A stretch of DNA of 64,000 nt, taken from assembly GCF_044360475.1 (NCBI RefSeq), contig NZ_CP043494.1, positions 11,036,001-11,100,000 of the forward strand. The letters run 5' to 3'. The stretch is from Archangium minus (lineage in GTDB: Bacteria > Myxococcota > Myxococcia > Myxococcales > Myxococcaceae). A model generated the notes under the pieces. It saw nothing but the letters and a program-made list of their open reading frames with translations. It did no database searches and was not told where the DNA came from. The position numbers and the translations under genes are program-made. Positions 16,810-24,462 of this stretch are shown one piece after another. Numbering within the stretch: position 1 is the stretch's first letter; each line of letters opens with the position of its first letter.

Positions 16810-17475
16810 CTACAGCGTCGGCATGAAGATCTTCAGCCCGGTGCGGCCACCTGCGCCGAGCGTGTTGCGCTCGATGAAATCGCTCACGGACGAGCGACCG
16901 TCGCCGGTGGTGATGGCGGTGTGGCCATAGATGCTGCCCGCGCGCGACGAGGTCTTCTCCCAGGTGAGGACGAGGCCCGGAATCTTCAGCGCCTCAGCGA
17001 GCGACATGTGGACCTGCTTGAACTTGTCGCGCGGCAGGTTGTTGTCGATCTGGTTGCCGTTACCCCAGACCTTGAAACCGAAGGCATTCTGGATGGCCCT
17101 GCTCACGCCGGTGGCGCACAGTCCCTGGCTGTTGTACCCGCCGAGGCTCATCGCGGCCGCACGGCCCGCGCTCGCGAGCTTGCGCATCGCAGCAGTCGCC
17201 TGGCCCGGGCTCCCGGCGCCACGGCTCCCATCGACATGCCCGCTGCCCCTCGAGCCACCGGCCCTCTTCGTGCCGCTGCCGCCGCGGGCACCGCCGCCTT
17301 TGGCGGACTCGAAGCTGTCGCTCCGAGCGTGGCCGGAGATGCGCAGGGAATTGCCCGCGTAGATGAGATTCGGGTTGGAAATCTTGTTGAGGCGCGCCAG
17401 TGCCGAGACGCTGGTCTTGAAACGAGAAGCAAGAGCCCAGAGGGTGTCGCCCTGGCGAATGCGGTAGGTGGACAT
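16810..17475 (-). CDS. LysM protein with CHAP-like amidase/peptidase domain
   Basis: Encodes 221 residues without a signal peptide. An N-terminal LysM (3-47, YRIRQGDTLWALASRF) binds peptidoglycan, followed by a Gly/Ser/Arg-rich linker. The C-terminal domain has a CHAP/NlpC-like Cys (SQGLCATGVS) and His (YGHTAITTG), suggesting cleavage of wall peptides. AGGAG 6 nt upstream fixes the ATG at 17475. It shares its N-terminal layout with the large lysin at 3626. Lack of an export signal is notable for a wall-acting protein. Confidence 0.7.
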   Translation of the reverse strand: MSTYRIRQGDTLWALASRFKTSVSALARLNKISNPNLIYAGNSLRISGHARSDSFESAKGGGARGGSGTKRAGGSRGSGHVDGSRGAGSPGQATAAMRKLASAGRAAAMSLGGYNSQGLCATGVSRAIQNAFGFKVWGNGNQIDNNLPRDKFKQVHMSLAEALKIPGLVLTWEKTSSRAGSIYGHTAITTGDGRSSVSDFIERNTLGAGGRTGLKIFMPTL

Positions 17476-17563
17476 GGAGATCTCCTGGGACGATTGTCGC
17501 GACGTCCGTTGCGGAGTTGCGCCCGAATTTCCCAGACAGCCGGTGGGATGCGCGCGATATGGC

Positions 17564-18298
17564 TCAGCCTCGCGTGCGGCGCAGGACGGGCCACACCAGC
17601 GCCACCAGTGCCCCCGCGCAGACCAGGGACAGTACCCAGGAGGCGATCTGGAAGAACCGGGCCGAGCCCTGGGCAGAGGACACCAGCTCCTCCCGGGTGC
17701 CGCCAAAGACGCGCGTGGCGTTCACTTCCGGCGTCTCCCCCCCGCGCGCCAGCGTTCCCAGGACCACGACTTCCTGACCGGCCTCGAAACCGGTGTACCA
17801 CTGGGAACCTGTCGCCGGCCGTGAGGGGTCCCAGGAGCCTTCACTCTTCTCGTCCTTCCAGGAGGTGGGGCCCCGCTCGTCCAACTCCCCGGGCTCCTTC
17901 GTGGCCGCGCCGATGGCGTAGTCCTCGTTGCGGACGCGGACCCGTCCCGAAGATGTTTCCACCAGCAAGGAGGGCGTGACGCGCTCCTTCACCCGCCACC
18001 GCGTCCGAGCCGTGCTCCCCGACGTGTCTCGGTACGGCTCATGATGGAGGTACGCGACATAGCGGCGAAACAGCACGGGGTTGTCGCCGGCCAACCGTCC
18101 CGCCACCAACACGGCCTCCCCAGGACTCAGCCCACCGAGAGTGGTGGCTGTGCTCACGGGAAGTGATTCCGCCTGTCGAGCCTCTTCTCGGGCCAGGTGT
18201 GCGGCGTACCCCATCCCAGCGGCGAGCGCGCCCGACACCAGGACCGCGAACCCCAGCGCCAGCCATAACCCCTTGGAACGACGTCGGTTTGGAGCCAT
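17564..18298 (-). CDS. Two-TM membrane protein, GIDE-like
   Basis: Encodes 244 residues: one TM helix at about 9-30, a large soluble middle, and another TM near the C-terminus (about 215-238). The middle (SPGEAVLVAGRLAG..; long loop; VRVRNEDYAIG; GQEVVVLGTLAR) resembles the GIDE/RIF-like OB-type membrane domain found in mitochondrial E3 ligase MUL1 and bacterial relatives. The same layout occurs in the gene at 19364-19978. The ATG at 18298 was chosen because it directly precedes the basic MAPNRRRSKG and TM. Function unknown. Confidence 0.6.
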   Translation of the reverse strand: MAPNRRRSKGLWLALGFAVLVSGALAAGMGYAAHLAREEARQAESLPVSTATTLGGLSPGEAVLVAGRLAGDNPVLFRRYVAYLHHEPYRDTSGSTARTRWRVKERVTPSLLVETSSGRVRVRNEDYAIGAATKEPGELDERGPTSWKDEKSEGSWDPSRPATGSQWYTGFEAGQEVVVLGTLARGGETPEVNATRVFGGTREELVSSAQGSARFFQIASWVLSLVCAGALVALVWPVLRRTRG

Positions 18299-18423
18299 CG
18301 CGGGGACGATGCCATGATCCTCGCGAAAATCCGCTGGAATCACGCAACTCGCGCCGCGCCCCCTCGATAATGGGGCCATCGAAGTCCTTTGAGCCCTTCC
18401 GTGGCTCCGTTGGAGATCATCCC

Positions 18424-19353
18424 ATGGCCCCGCCCATCCGCCGCTCTGATTCGAACCTCTACAGCAAGGCCCGCAGCTCCAGTGTCGAGGTCTCCAAGCA
18501 GCGTGCGACGACCGGCAATGGCTCCTCCAAGAGCGCGGTGAAGGAGAACCGCGTCACCACCACGACCACCCGCGCCAACGAGGCGACGTCCACCTCGACC
18601 AAGTCCAAGACGTACGACAACAAGCGGACCGGGACGCGGGACCAGTACGACTACAAGAGCCAGGACACCAAGCCGGTCGAGCAGAAGAAGGTCGCGCCGG
18701 AGGGCAAGACCACCCTCTTCACCACGAAGAAGCCGGACTCGAAGCCGCTCGTCGAGGCGAAGGGCTCCCCGCTGGCCGAGGGGAAGACGACCCTTCCGGG
18801 TGGCGTCGACCTCAAGGGCTCCGTGGAAGGCCCGAGCTTCAAGCTGGACGGAGAGGCGAGCGCGGAGGCCAAGGGATTCAGCGGCGTCGACCTGAATGTG
18901 AAGCTCGAGGTGGAAGCCAACCTCCTCAAGGCGGAGGGGTCCGCCGAGAAGGAGTTCAAGTTCAAGGTCAACGGCGAGGACATCTCCGTCAAGGTGAAGC
19001 TGGGTGCCGAGGGGAAGGTGGGCATCGACGGCTCCATCAACCTCAAGGTGCACGTGGGCAAGGACGGCGTGTCCATCTCCGCCGGGGCCGAGGGTTTCGC
19101 GGGCGCCAAGGGCAGCCTCTCCGGGGAGATCACCACCACCGTCAACGGGCATGAGGTGGCGAAGGGCAAGCTGGGCGTCACCGCGGCGGCGGGTGCCATG
19201 GCAGGCGCGGAGTTCGAGGCCGGCTTCACCCACTTCAAGGCCAAGGCCTATGCGGCCGTGGGCGTGGGCGTGGGCTTCGACATCTCCGGCGAGGTGAACG
19301 CGGGCAATCTGGCCAAGGAAGTCCCCGGTCTGCTCACCACCTGGGACGACTGA
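18424..19353 (+). CDS. Unknown protein with Ser/Thr/Lys-rich N-terminus and glycine-rich beta-repeat C-terminus
   Basis: Encodes 309 residues. The first 130 are hydrophilic and low-complexity (Thr/Ser/Lys; NRVTTTTTRANEATSTSTKS) and probably disordered. The remaining part alternates charged and small residues with recurring EAKG, GSxxL and KVxVG-type strands (KVKLGAEGKVGIDGS, KVHVGKDGVSISAG). This suggests an elongated beta structure, ending in PGLLTTWDD. No signal peptide. GGAG 9 nt upstream of the ATG at 18424. It sits between two divergent/convergent GIDE-like membrane genes. I do not recognise the family; a toxin-carrier, adhesin-like or structural role are all possible. Confidence 0.6.
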   Translation: MAPPIRRSDSNLYSKARSSSVEVSKQRATTGNGSSKSAVKENRVTTTTTRANEATSTSTKSKTYDNKRTGTRDQYDYKSQDTKPVEQKKVAPEGKTTLFTTKKPDSKPLVEAKGSPLAEGKTTLPGGVDLKGSVEGPSFKLDGEASAEAKGFSGVDLNVKLEVEANLLKAEGSAEKEFKFKVNGEDISVKVKLGAEGKVGIDGSINLKVHVGKDGVSISAGAEGFAGAKGSLSGEITTTVNGHEVAKGKLGVTAAAGAMAGAEFEAGFTHFKAKAYAAVGVGVGFDISGEVNAGNLAKEVPGLLTTWDD

Positions 19354-19363
19354 GCCTCCCTTT

Positions 19364-19978
19364 TCAGCTCAGCCATCCCCACCAGAGCGCGCCCAGGGCC
19401 GAGGTGCCGCACAGGGCGGCCACGGCCCAGCGCATCAGTCGTACATCCACAGGAACCTCGGACAGGTACCGCTCCAGGGGAGCCGCATAGAGCCACTCGG
19501 CCCTGGCCCGAGGCGTCCTCCCCGGCTCCTCGAGTGACACCAGGGCGCAGGCGAGGTCTCCCTTGCGCAAGGCTCTCGAGTCCTTCGCTTCCTCGCCGGG
19601 CGCCTCCTCGCGTCTCGGGAACCGAAGCGTGTAGTCCCCGTTGACGAGCAGCACGCGTCCCTCCTCCGTCTCCAACTGGATGGGCGGAGTGGAGGGGAGC
19701 TCCCGCCACGCCTCAAGCGTGCGCGTGCCCCGTCTGCGGGTCTTCTTTCGGAGGGAAAGCGCGGGCAGCCCGGCCCCCGGTGAAGCGGGAGCCACCCGTC
19801 CTTCCACCACGGCGCGCTCGCCAGGCCGCAAGCGGCTCAGCTCGGCCGCGGTGCATCGCGGGAGCCCACGAAGCTGCCTCCCGGGAGTGGGACCAGACAG
19901 CCGGAGGAAACGCCAGGCCTGGAGCCCCAGCAGGCCGGGAACGAGCACGAAGGCCGCCCCGAGAAGATGCCGCCACAT
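19364..19978 (-). CDS. Two-TM membrane protein, GIDE-like paralogue
   Basis: Encodes 204 residues with a TM at about 4-25 and a C-terminal TM (about 182-202). The soluble part (LRPGERAVVEGRVAPA; ETEEGRVLLVNGDYTLR) parallels the protein at 17564-18298 (LSPGEAVLVAGRLAG; ETSSGRVRVRNEDYAIG). The two are therefore diverged paralogues flanking the unknown gene at 18424. It ends 11 nt from that gene's stop (convergent) and is divergent from the TPR gene at 20030. Confidence 0.55.
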   Translation of the reverse strand: MWRHLLGAAFVLVPGLLGLQAWRFLRLSGPTPGRQLRGLPRCTAAELSRLRPGERAVVEGRVAPASPGAGLPALSLRKKTRRRGTRTLEAWRELPSTPPIQLETEEGRVLLVNGDYTLRFPRREEAPGEEAKDSRALRKGDLACALVSLEEPGRTPRARAEWLYAAPLERYLSEVPVDVRLMRWAVAALCGTSALGALWWGWLS

Positions 19979-20029
19979 ATCCCCAGTATGGTGCCAATCC
20001 CCTGCTGTGTGCGCCCTTGAGTGGCTACA

Positions 20030-21241
20030 ATGTCCGGTGTCATGAACCCTTCCGAGCAAGCACAGCCAGGTCTGCGCCTCCTGGCACGAGGCGAGTACGC
20101 AGCCGCGGTTTCCTCCTTCGAAACCGCCCTCCGCTCGCACCCCCAGGACGTGGACAGCTGGTTCGGCCTGGCTCGGGCCCAGCTCGCCCTGGGCAAACCC
20201 GAGGCGGCCAGGACCGCTCTCGCTCGCACGGTGGCGCTCGCTCCGGGGCACTCGGCCGCGCAGGCCCTGATCGCCTCCCTGGAGGATGATGGGGGCAGCC
20301 CCGAGGTGCTCAAGCGACTGGCCAGTCTGGCCCAGGCCCCTGGGGCCGGTTTCATCGAGCACTATGCCCATGCACAGGCCCTGCTGCGCCGGGGACAGGA
20401 TGACGAGGCCTCCAAGTCCCTGCGCGCGGCGTTGACGCTCCAGCCCGAGAGCCCCCAGGCGCTGGTGGACCTGGGACAGATCGCGCTGCGCCAAGGTCGA
20501 GCGGATAAGGCCCGGGATGCGTTCCGCGTGGCCAGTGGGCTCGCGCCCGGAGAGTGGATGCCCCAGCTGCTCCACGCCCGCGCGCTCATGGCCCTGCGCC
20601 ACTTCGCCCAGGCGATGACCGTGCTGAACGAGGCGGTGGCCGCCCACCCGCGCGAGGTGCCCCTGCAGCAGGCGCGCTTCGAGTGCGCCCTCATTCAGGG
20701 CGAGCCCCAGAAGGCGCTCGAAGCGGCACAAGCGCTCGAGACGCTCAAGCCCGGGGATGCGAACCCCCTCTATCAGCGCGGGCTGGCCCTGCTCACCTTA
20801 GGGAAGCTGCCCGAGGCGGCGCAGGCCCTCCAGGAGTCCCTCCGACTCGCGCCCGAGGCGATTGAACCCAAGCACGCGCTCGCGCAGGTACGCACGGCGC
20901 AGGGCCAGCAAGGGGAGGCACTCTCACTCCTGGAGGAGCTCCAGCGCGCCGCGCCTCGGGCCTTGGAGCCCGTGCTCGACCTGTCCCGTCTGTATCTGGC
21001 AGAGGACCGGACCGCCGAGGCGGAGCGGGTGCTTCGCGCGCTGTCCGCGGAACACCCGGAGGAGCCCCGGGTGAACCTCAACCTCGCGCTGGCGCTCTTC
21101 AAACAGGACCGCAAGCCGGAGGCCCTGTCGTTCATCGAGCGCGTCAAGGCCAGCCGCGACGCGAGTCTGGTGGAGCAGGCCCGGAAGCTCGAGGCGCAGA
21201 TTCACGGTGCGCCCCTGCGGCCCCCCATCATCCGAGGCTGA
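20030..21241 (+). CDS. Tetratricopeptide-repeat protein
   Basis: Encodes about 403 residues made almost entirely of TPR motifs (AAAVSSFETALRSHPQD.., GLARAQLALGKPEAARTALARTV, QALVDLGQIALRQGRADKAR, EALSLLEELQRAAPRALEP). It therefore forms a helical superhelix for protein binding. No signal peptide or membrane segment, so it is cytoplasmic. The start is uncertain: GTG 20021, ATG 20030 and ATG 20042 are all in frame with no clear ribosome site. Confidence 0.85.
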   Translation: MSGVMNPSEQAQPGLRLLARGEYAAAVSSFETALRSHPQDVDSWFGLARAQLALGKPEAARTALARTVALAPGHSAAQALIASLEDDGGSPEVLKRLASLAQAPGAGFIEHYAHAQALLRRGQDDEASKSLRAALTLQPESPQALVDLGQIALRQGRADKARDAFRVASGLAPGEWMPQLLHARALMALRHFAQAMTVLNEAVAAHPREVPLQQARFECALIQGEPQKALEAAQALETLKPGDANPLYQRGLALLTLGKLPEAAQALQESLRLAPEAIEPKHALAQVRTAQGQQGEALSLLEELQRAAPRALEPVLDLSRLYLAEDRTAEAERVLRALSAEHPEEPRVNLNLALALFKQDRKPEALSFIERVKASRDASLVEQARKLEAQIHGAPLRPPIIRG

Positions 21242-21267
21242 AACCCGGCGGCCCCCGCCCCATCACT

Positions 21268-23520
21268 TCACTTGACTGGGCACTTACTTCCTTCGGGCAG
21301 TTCCGTGCAGCAGACATAGAAATGCTGATGGGGCCAGCAGCCGGCAGTCTTGACTTTGTCCCAGTCCTGCTGTGTCCAGATGGACTGAGCCCAATCCGCG
21401 ATTTGATTCACGAGCTTCTGACTGACGCCGTGATGTCTGAAGTGCGGAAGCATGTACCAGAGCTTGTCGCCCAGGGAGCCTTCGTACTTGCCCGTGATGA
21501 CCTCCTTCGTGAGGGCCACCTTGGCGTTGCTGGCGACAGTTTTGCTCTTCAACCAGGCGGAGCGCTGATACCCGCGGGTCTTGTCCCACCACGAGGAGAG
21601 CAGGGCCTCCATGATGGCTTTGCGTTCCTCCGGCGAGGTCTCGGCCCAGCCCTTCATGTAGCCTGGTGCCACGAGCTTGGTGAGATCCACCACGGTCTTC
21701 GGACTCCATCCAGAAGAGCTGCCCTGGATATCCAGCCCGATGGAGTTGTCTGACACCTGCATCCCCTTCACCAACCAGAGCGTCAACAGGCCATTCCCGG
21801 GCACGTGATGAGGGGGGCTGTTCTGGAGCTCCGCCAGGAAGCCATAGACGTAGGGCCAGTCGATGGGGCGCTGTCCATTCCGGCCCGCTCCATCGGAGTG
21901 ATTGCCATGGTAGAGGACCAATGCGAGCTGGTACCACGCCGCGGAGAAGTAGACGAACATCAGGGGGGTGTTGTTGCCAATCCCCGTCTTGTCACGCGTG
22001 AGCCCCAACAGGTGGGGAGACGTGTCGAAGCTGTAGTTGTTCATCCAGCCCCACTCCTCTCGCGAGGTCGGGAAGAGCTGCTTCTGGTGCCCCTCCAAAC
22101 CAAACTCCTGCATGATCTCCCACATCTTGACCATGCCCCAGAGGGCGGTGGAGTAGATCTTCTGGTTGTACGCCACCTCTCGGCTGTAGGGTTTTTTGCT
22201 ATGAACGCTGGGGTACCTCGGACTGAGGAACTGGTAGAGCGCGTGTGTCCATTGCAGGCTCGCGTGGTACAGCTTGGCGTTATAGGTCTTGTATCCGTCT
22301 GCTTTGACCTGGCGCGCACGCTCGCGCATGCTGTGGTGAAAGCGACAGCCGCTCTCTCCGTTGTAACAGGTATAGGCGTCGTGGTGGGTGAAGTCCTTCC
22401 CCCACGCGTCCTTGGGGTGGATGGTGGGCAGCCAGTGATTCCAATCCGGGAGCTGCAGGGTGATGGGCGTGGTGCGGGTGTTGAGGTTGCCCGTCGTGAG
22501 CACGGCTTCCTTGTCGATTTGCCGAGGGAAGCCCGGGAAGATGTACGCGAAGATGTCCCGGTCCTTCTCCAAAACCTGGTCGATGCCCGCCCCCGCGGCC
22601 CAGTGCTCGACGGGCTGGCGGCCCACGCGAGGGCCCGGCTGGTACGGAGGATTCCAGGGCCGACCTGGATTGGGAATGCCCTTGAGCGTCCGGATATAGG
22701 AAGCGATCTTCTTGCCCTGCGCCTCGGTCAGCCCGTGAAACTTCGAGCGCTCGATGATGGCATGGTTTGAGTAGTTGAAGTACTTGAGGTCCCTGCCATC
22801 CCAGGTGTGACAATCCATGCAGTGCGCCTGGATTTTGACCCGGTTCGTGCTGGATTGGACCAGGGTGGCGTTGCGCCACAGCGCCGCGCCTTCCGCGATG
22901 GAGGCCGCATCCCGGAAGGGGGGCTGCCAGGTGTTGGGATCTTCTTGCGTGAACTGGCTCTCCGCGAAGACCTGGCTGTCATCGGCCCGGAGGAAGTTGA
23001 GCTTCAGCACCCGAAAACCAATGGACCGCCCATCGGTTTTGTTGAACCGGAAGTCGATCTGGTTCTTCCCGGGCACAAGAGCCCCCACCGGGACATTGAT
23101 TCGCAGCGGAAGCGTGGCGAAGGCCCCACCAATCCCCCCGTAGCTCTTCCCCAGCCCTTCGACGAAGACGGTCGAGTTGCTGAGGGGGAACCACTTGCCC
23201 TTGTTGAAGCGGATGCTCGCCTTGCCCTCGTAGCTCAGGCCGTGGACCTGCAACCAGAGCGCGACGGGGAGCTGGCGCTCCTTCTCCGGGAGGGACACGG
23301 TGATGGACTTGAGGGTCCCATTCGCGCCGAGAACCTCGAGGGGGAAGGTGACGGCCCGCCCCTCGCTGGTGAGCGCAGGAGACGAAGAGCGAGCGGCGCC
23401 CAGGGCCGGGGGGCTCCATGCACAGGAGGCCAGGACGATGAGCGCGAGGACGGCTCCCCGCAGCGCCACCATGGGCGCTGAGTCTCGATGGGGTGTGGAC
23501 AGGTCTTCCTGATGAGACAT
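21268..23520 (-). CDS. Large monohaem c-type cytochrome lipoprotein, copy 1
   Basis: Encodes 750 residues. The N-terminus is a lipoprotein signal (VLASC lipobox, about residues 29-33). Residues about 50-185 look like a beta-sandwich domain (TFPLEVLGANGTLKSITVSL, then a jelly-roll-like pattern). A c-type haem motif, CMDCH at 234-238, follows, with a helical cytochrome region (ASYIRTLKGIPNPG). The last about 400 residues are Trp/Tyr/His-rich with no family I recognise; Cys pairs near the C-terminus (AGCWPHQHFYVCCTEL) may form disulfides. It is strongly similar to the gene at 24463-26730. Likely an outer-membrane or periplasmic redox enzyme; substrate unknown. Confidence 0.78.
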   Translation of the reverse strand: MSHQEDLSTPHRDSAPMVALRGAVLALIVLASCAWSPPALGAARSSSPALTSEGRAVTFPLEVLGANGTLKSITVSLPEKERQLPVALWLQVHGLSYEGKASIRFNKGKWFPLSNSTVFVEGLGKSYGGIGGAFATLPLRINVPVGALVPGKNQIDFRFNKTDGRSIGFRVLKLNFLRADDSQVFAESQFTQEDPNTWQPPFRDAASIAEGAALWRNATLVQSSTNRVKIQAHCMDCHTWDGRDLKYFNYSNHAIIERSKFHGLTEAQGKKIASYIRTLKGIPNPGRPWNPPYQPGPRVGRQPVEHWAAGAGIDQVLEKDRDIFAYIFPGFPRQIDKEAVLTTGNLNTRTTPITLQLPDWNHWLPTIHPKDAWGKDFTHHDAYTCYNGESGCRFHHSMRERARQVKADGYKTYNAKLYHASLQWTHALYQFLSPRYPSVHSKKPYSREVAYNQKIYSTALWGMVKMWEIMQEFGLEGHQKQLFPTSREEWGWMNNYSFDTSPHLLGLTRDKTGIGNNTPLMFVYFSAAWYQLALVLYHGNHSDGAGRNGQRPIDWPYVYGFLAELQNSPPHHVPGNGLLTLWLVKGMQVSDNSIGLDIQGSSSGWSPKTVVDLTKLVAPGYMKGWAETSPEERKAIMEALLSSWWDKTRGYQRSAWLKSKTVASNAKVALTKEVITGKYEGSLGDKLWYMLPHFRHHGVSQKLVNQIADWAQSIWTQQDWDKVKTAGCWPHQHFYVCCTELPEGSKCPVK

Positions 23521-23689
23521 GGCTCGAACCTACCGCGTACCGGGCCTCGACTCGTGCCGGGATGGAGGAGTCCGCCTCCCTGTAGGAGGTTGTACGCCCC
23601 CCACCCCGGTACGATTTTGAGGCTTCGAACGACCAGACTGGAGGGCTCGCACCGTATGTCGGAGGAAGGGCTGGGAAAATAGGAGACGC

Positions 23690-23860
23690 GTGCTGCTGCC
23701 AGGAAGCGACCGGATTTCTCCAGGCGCACTGGATCTCGACGCCGCACACCAGGAGACGTTCGTCCGGGCCTTCCGGCCCGCCATGCGCCAGGCCTACGAC
23801 GGGGTGCGACCCTACCTGGGCTTCTTGCTGACCCTCGCTCGCTCGGCTGCTTTTGACTGG
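23690..23860 (+). pseudogene. Fragment of an RNA polymerase sigma-70 family gene (region 2)
   Basis: The plus frame from 23690 encodes HQETFVRAFRPAMRQAYDG and VRPYLGFLLTLARSAAFD, which matches the region 2 pattern (QETFVRA..YDG.RPY..YL..IAR) of ECF-type sigma factors. The -10 recognition and region 4 are gone; the frame runs straight into unrelated sequence at about 23862. A relic between the two cytochrome paralogues. Confidence 0.6.
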
Positions 23861-23871
23861 GGACGAGCAGT

Positions 23872-24308
23872 GCTCACACCGGCATCTACCATGCCACCAA
23901 TGCCTCGGGGATGTGGGTCACCGAGCTGGTCGTGGATGCTCCGGGCAACGAGCCCGTGCTCACGATTGAGCCCCAGGGGCGTCCCCACGTGCTCTTCTCG
24001 TACGGGGGCTCGACGGCCATACACGTAACGAAGCAAGCAGGGTCCTGGAAGAGCACCTTCGTGACGGACGCCAACGGCATCGCCCTGGAGCTGCTGGTGG
24101 ATTCCGCAGGCAACCTCCACGCGCTGCTGGATCGGTCCCAGAATCCGAAGATCGTCTACGCCACCCTCCCGGCCAACAGCACCCATTGGAACGTCACGCC
24201 CTTCACGTAGGGGACATTCACGTCGGCTACTGGTACATCATCACCACGGACGGCGCGGGCGTCGCGGGCAACTACGTAGGGTACGCACAGTACAATCTGT
24301 GCCCGTGA
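23872..24308 (+). pseudogene. Fragment of a secreted propeller-like protein, frameshifted
   Basis: The first frame (to 24210) encodes propeller-like repeats (MWVTELVVDAPGNEPVLTIE, RPHVLFSYGG, LELLVDSAGNLHALL). After a frame change near 24205, another frame (24213-24308) gives DIHVGYWYIITTDGAGVAGN and ends NLCP then TGA. Both parts read as one C-terminal region of a repeat protein that has lost its N-terminus and suffered a frameshift. Confidence 0.6.
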
Positions 24309-24369
24309 TGAGCAGGCCCCTCCCTCTCGAGTTCCCCCTCAATTGAACAGGGAACGCAGCCGACGCGAC

Positions 24370-24400
24370 GGCCCCGCGCTCGTGAAAGAAGCGCGGGGCC
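24370..24400. terminator. Strong hairpin between the propeller relic and cytochrome copy 2
   Basis: Arms GGCCCCGCGCT (24370-24380) and AGCGCGGGGCC (24390-24400) form a perfect 11-bp stem with a 9-nt loop, 62 nt beyond the cytochrome gene's stop. It probably serves as terminator for that gene (minus) and formerly for the relic (plus). Confidence 0.75.
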
Positions 24401-24462
24401 CAACAACGAGAGAGCCCAAAAGCAGGCGAAGGCTCAGTGCATGAGGCTCCCTACCCACCTCT

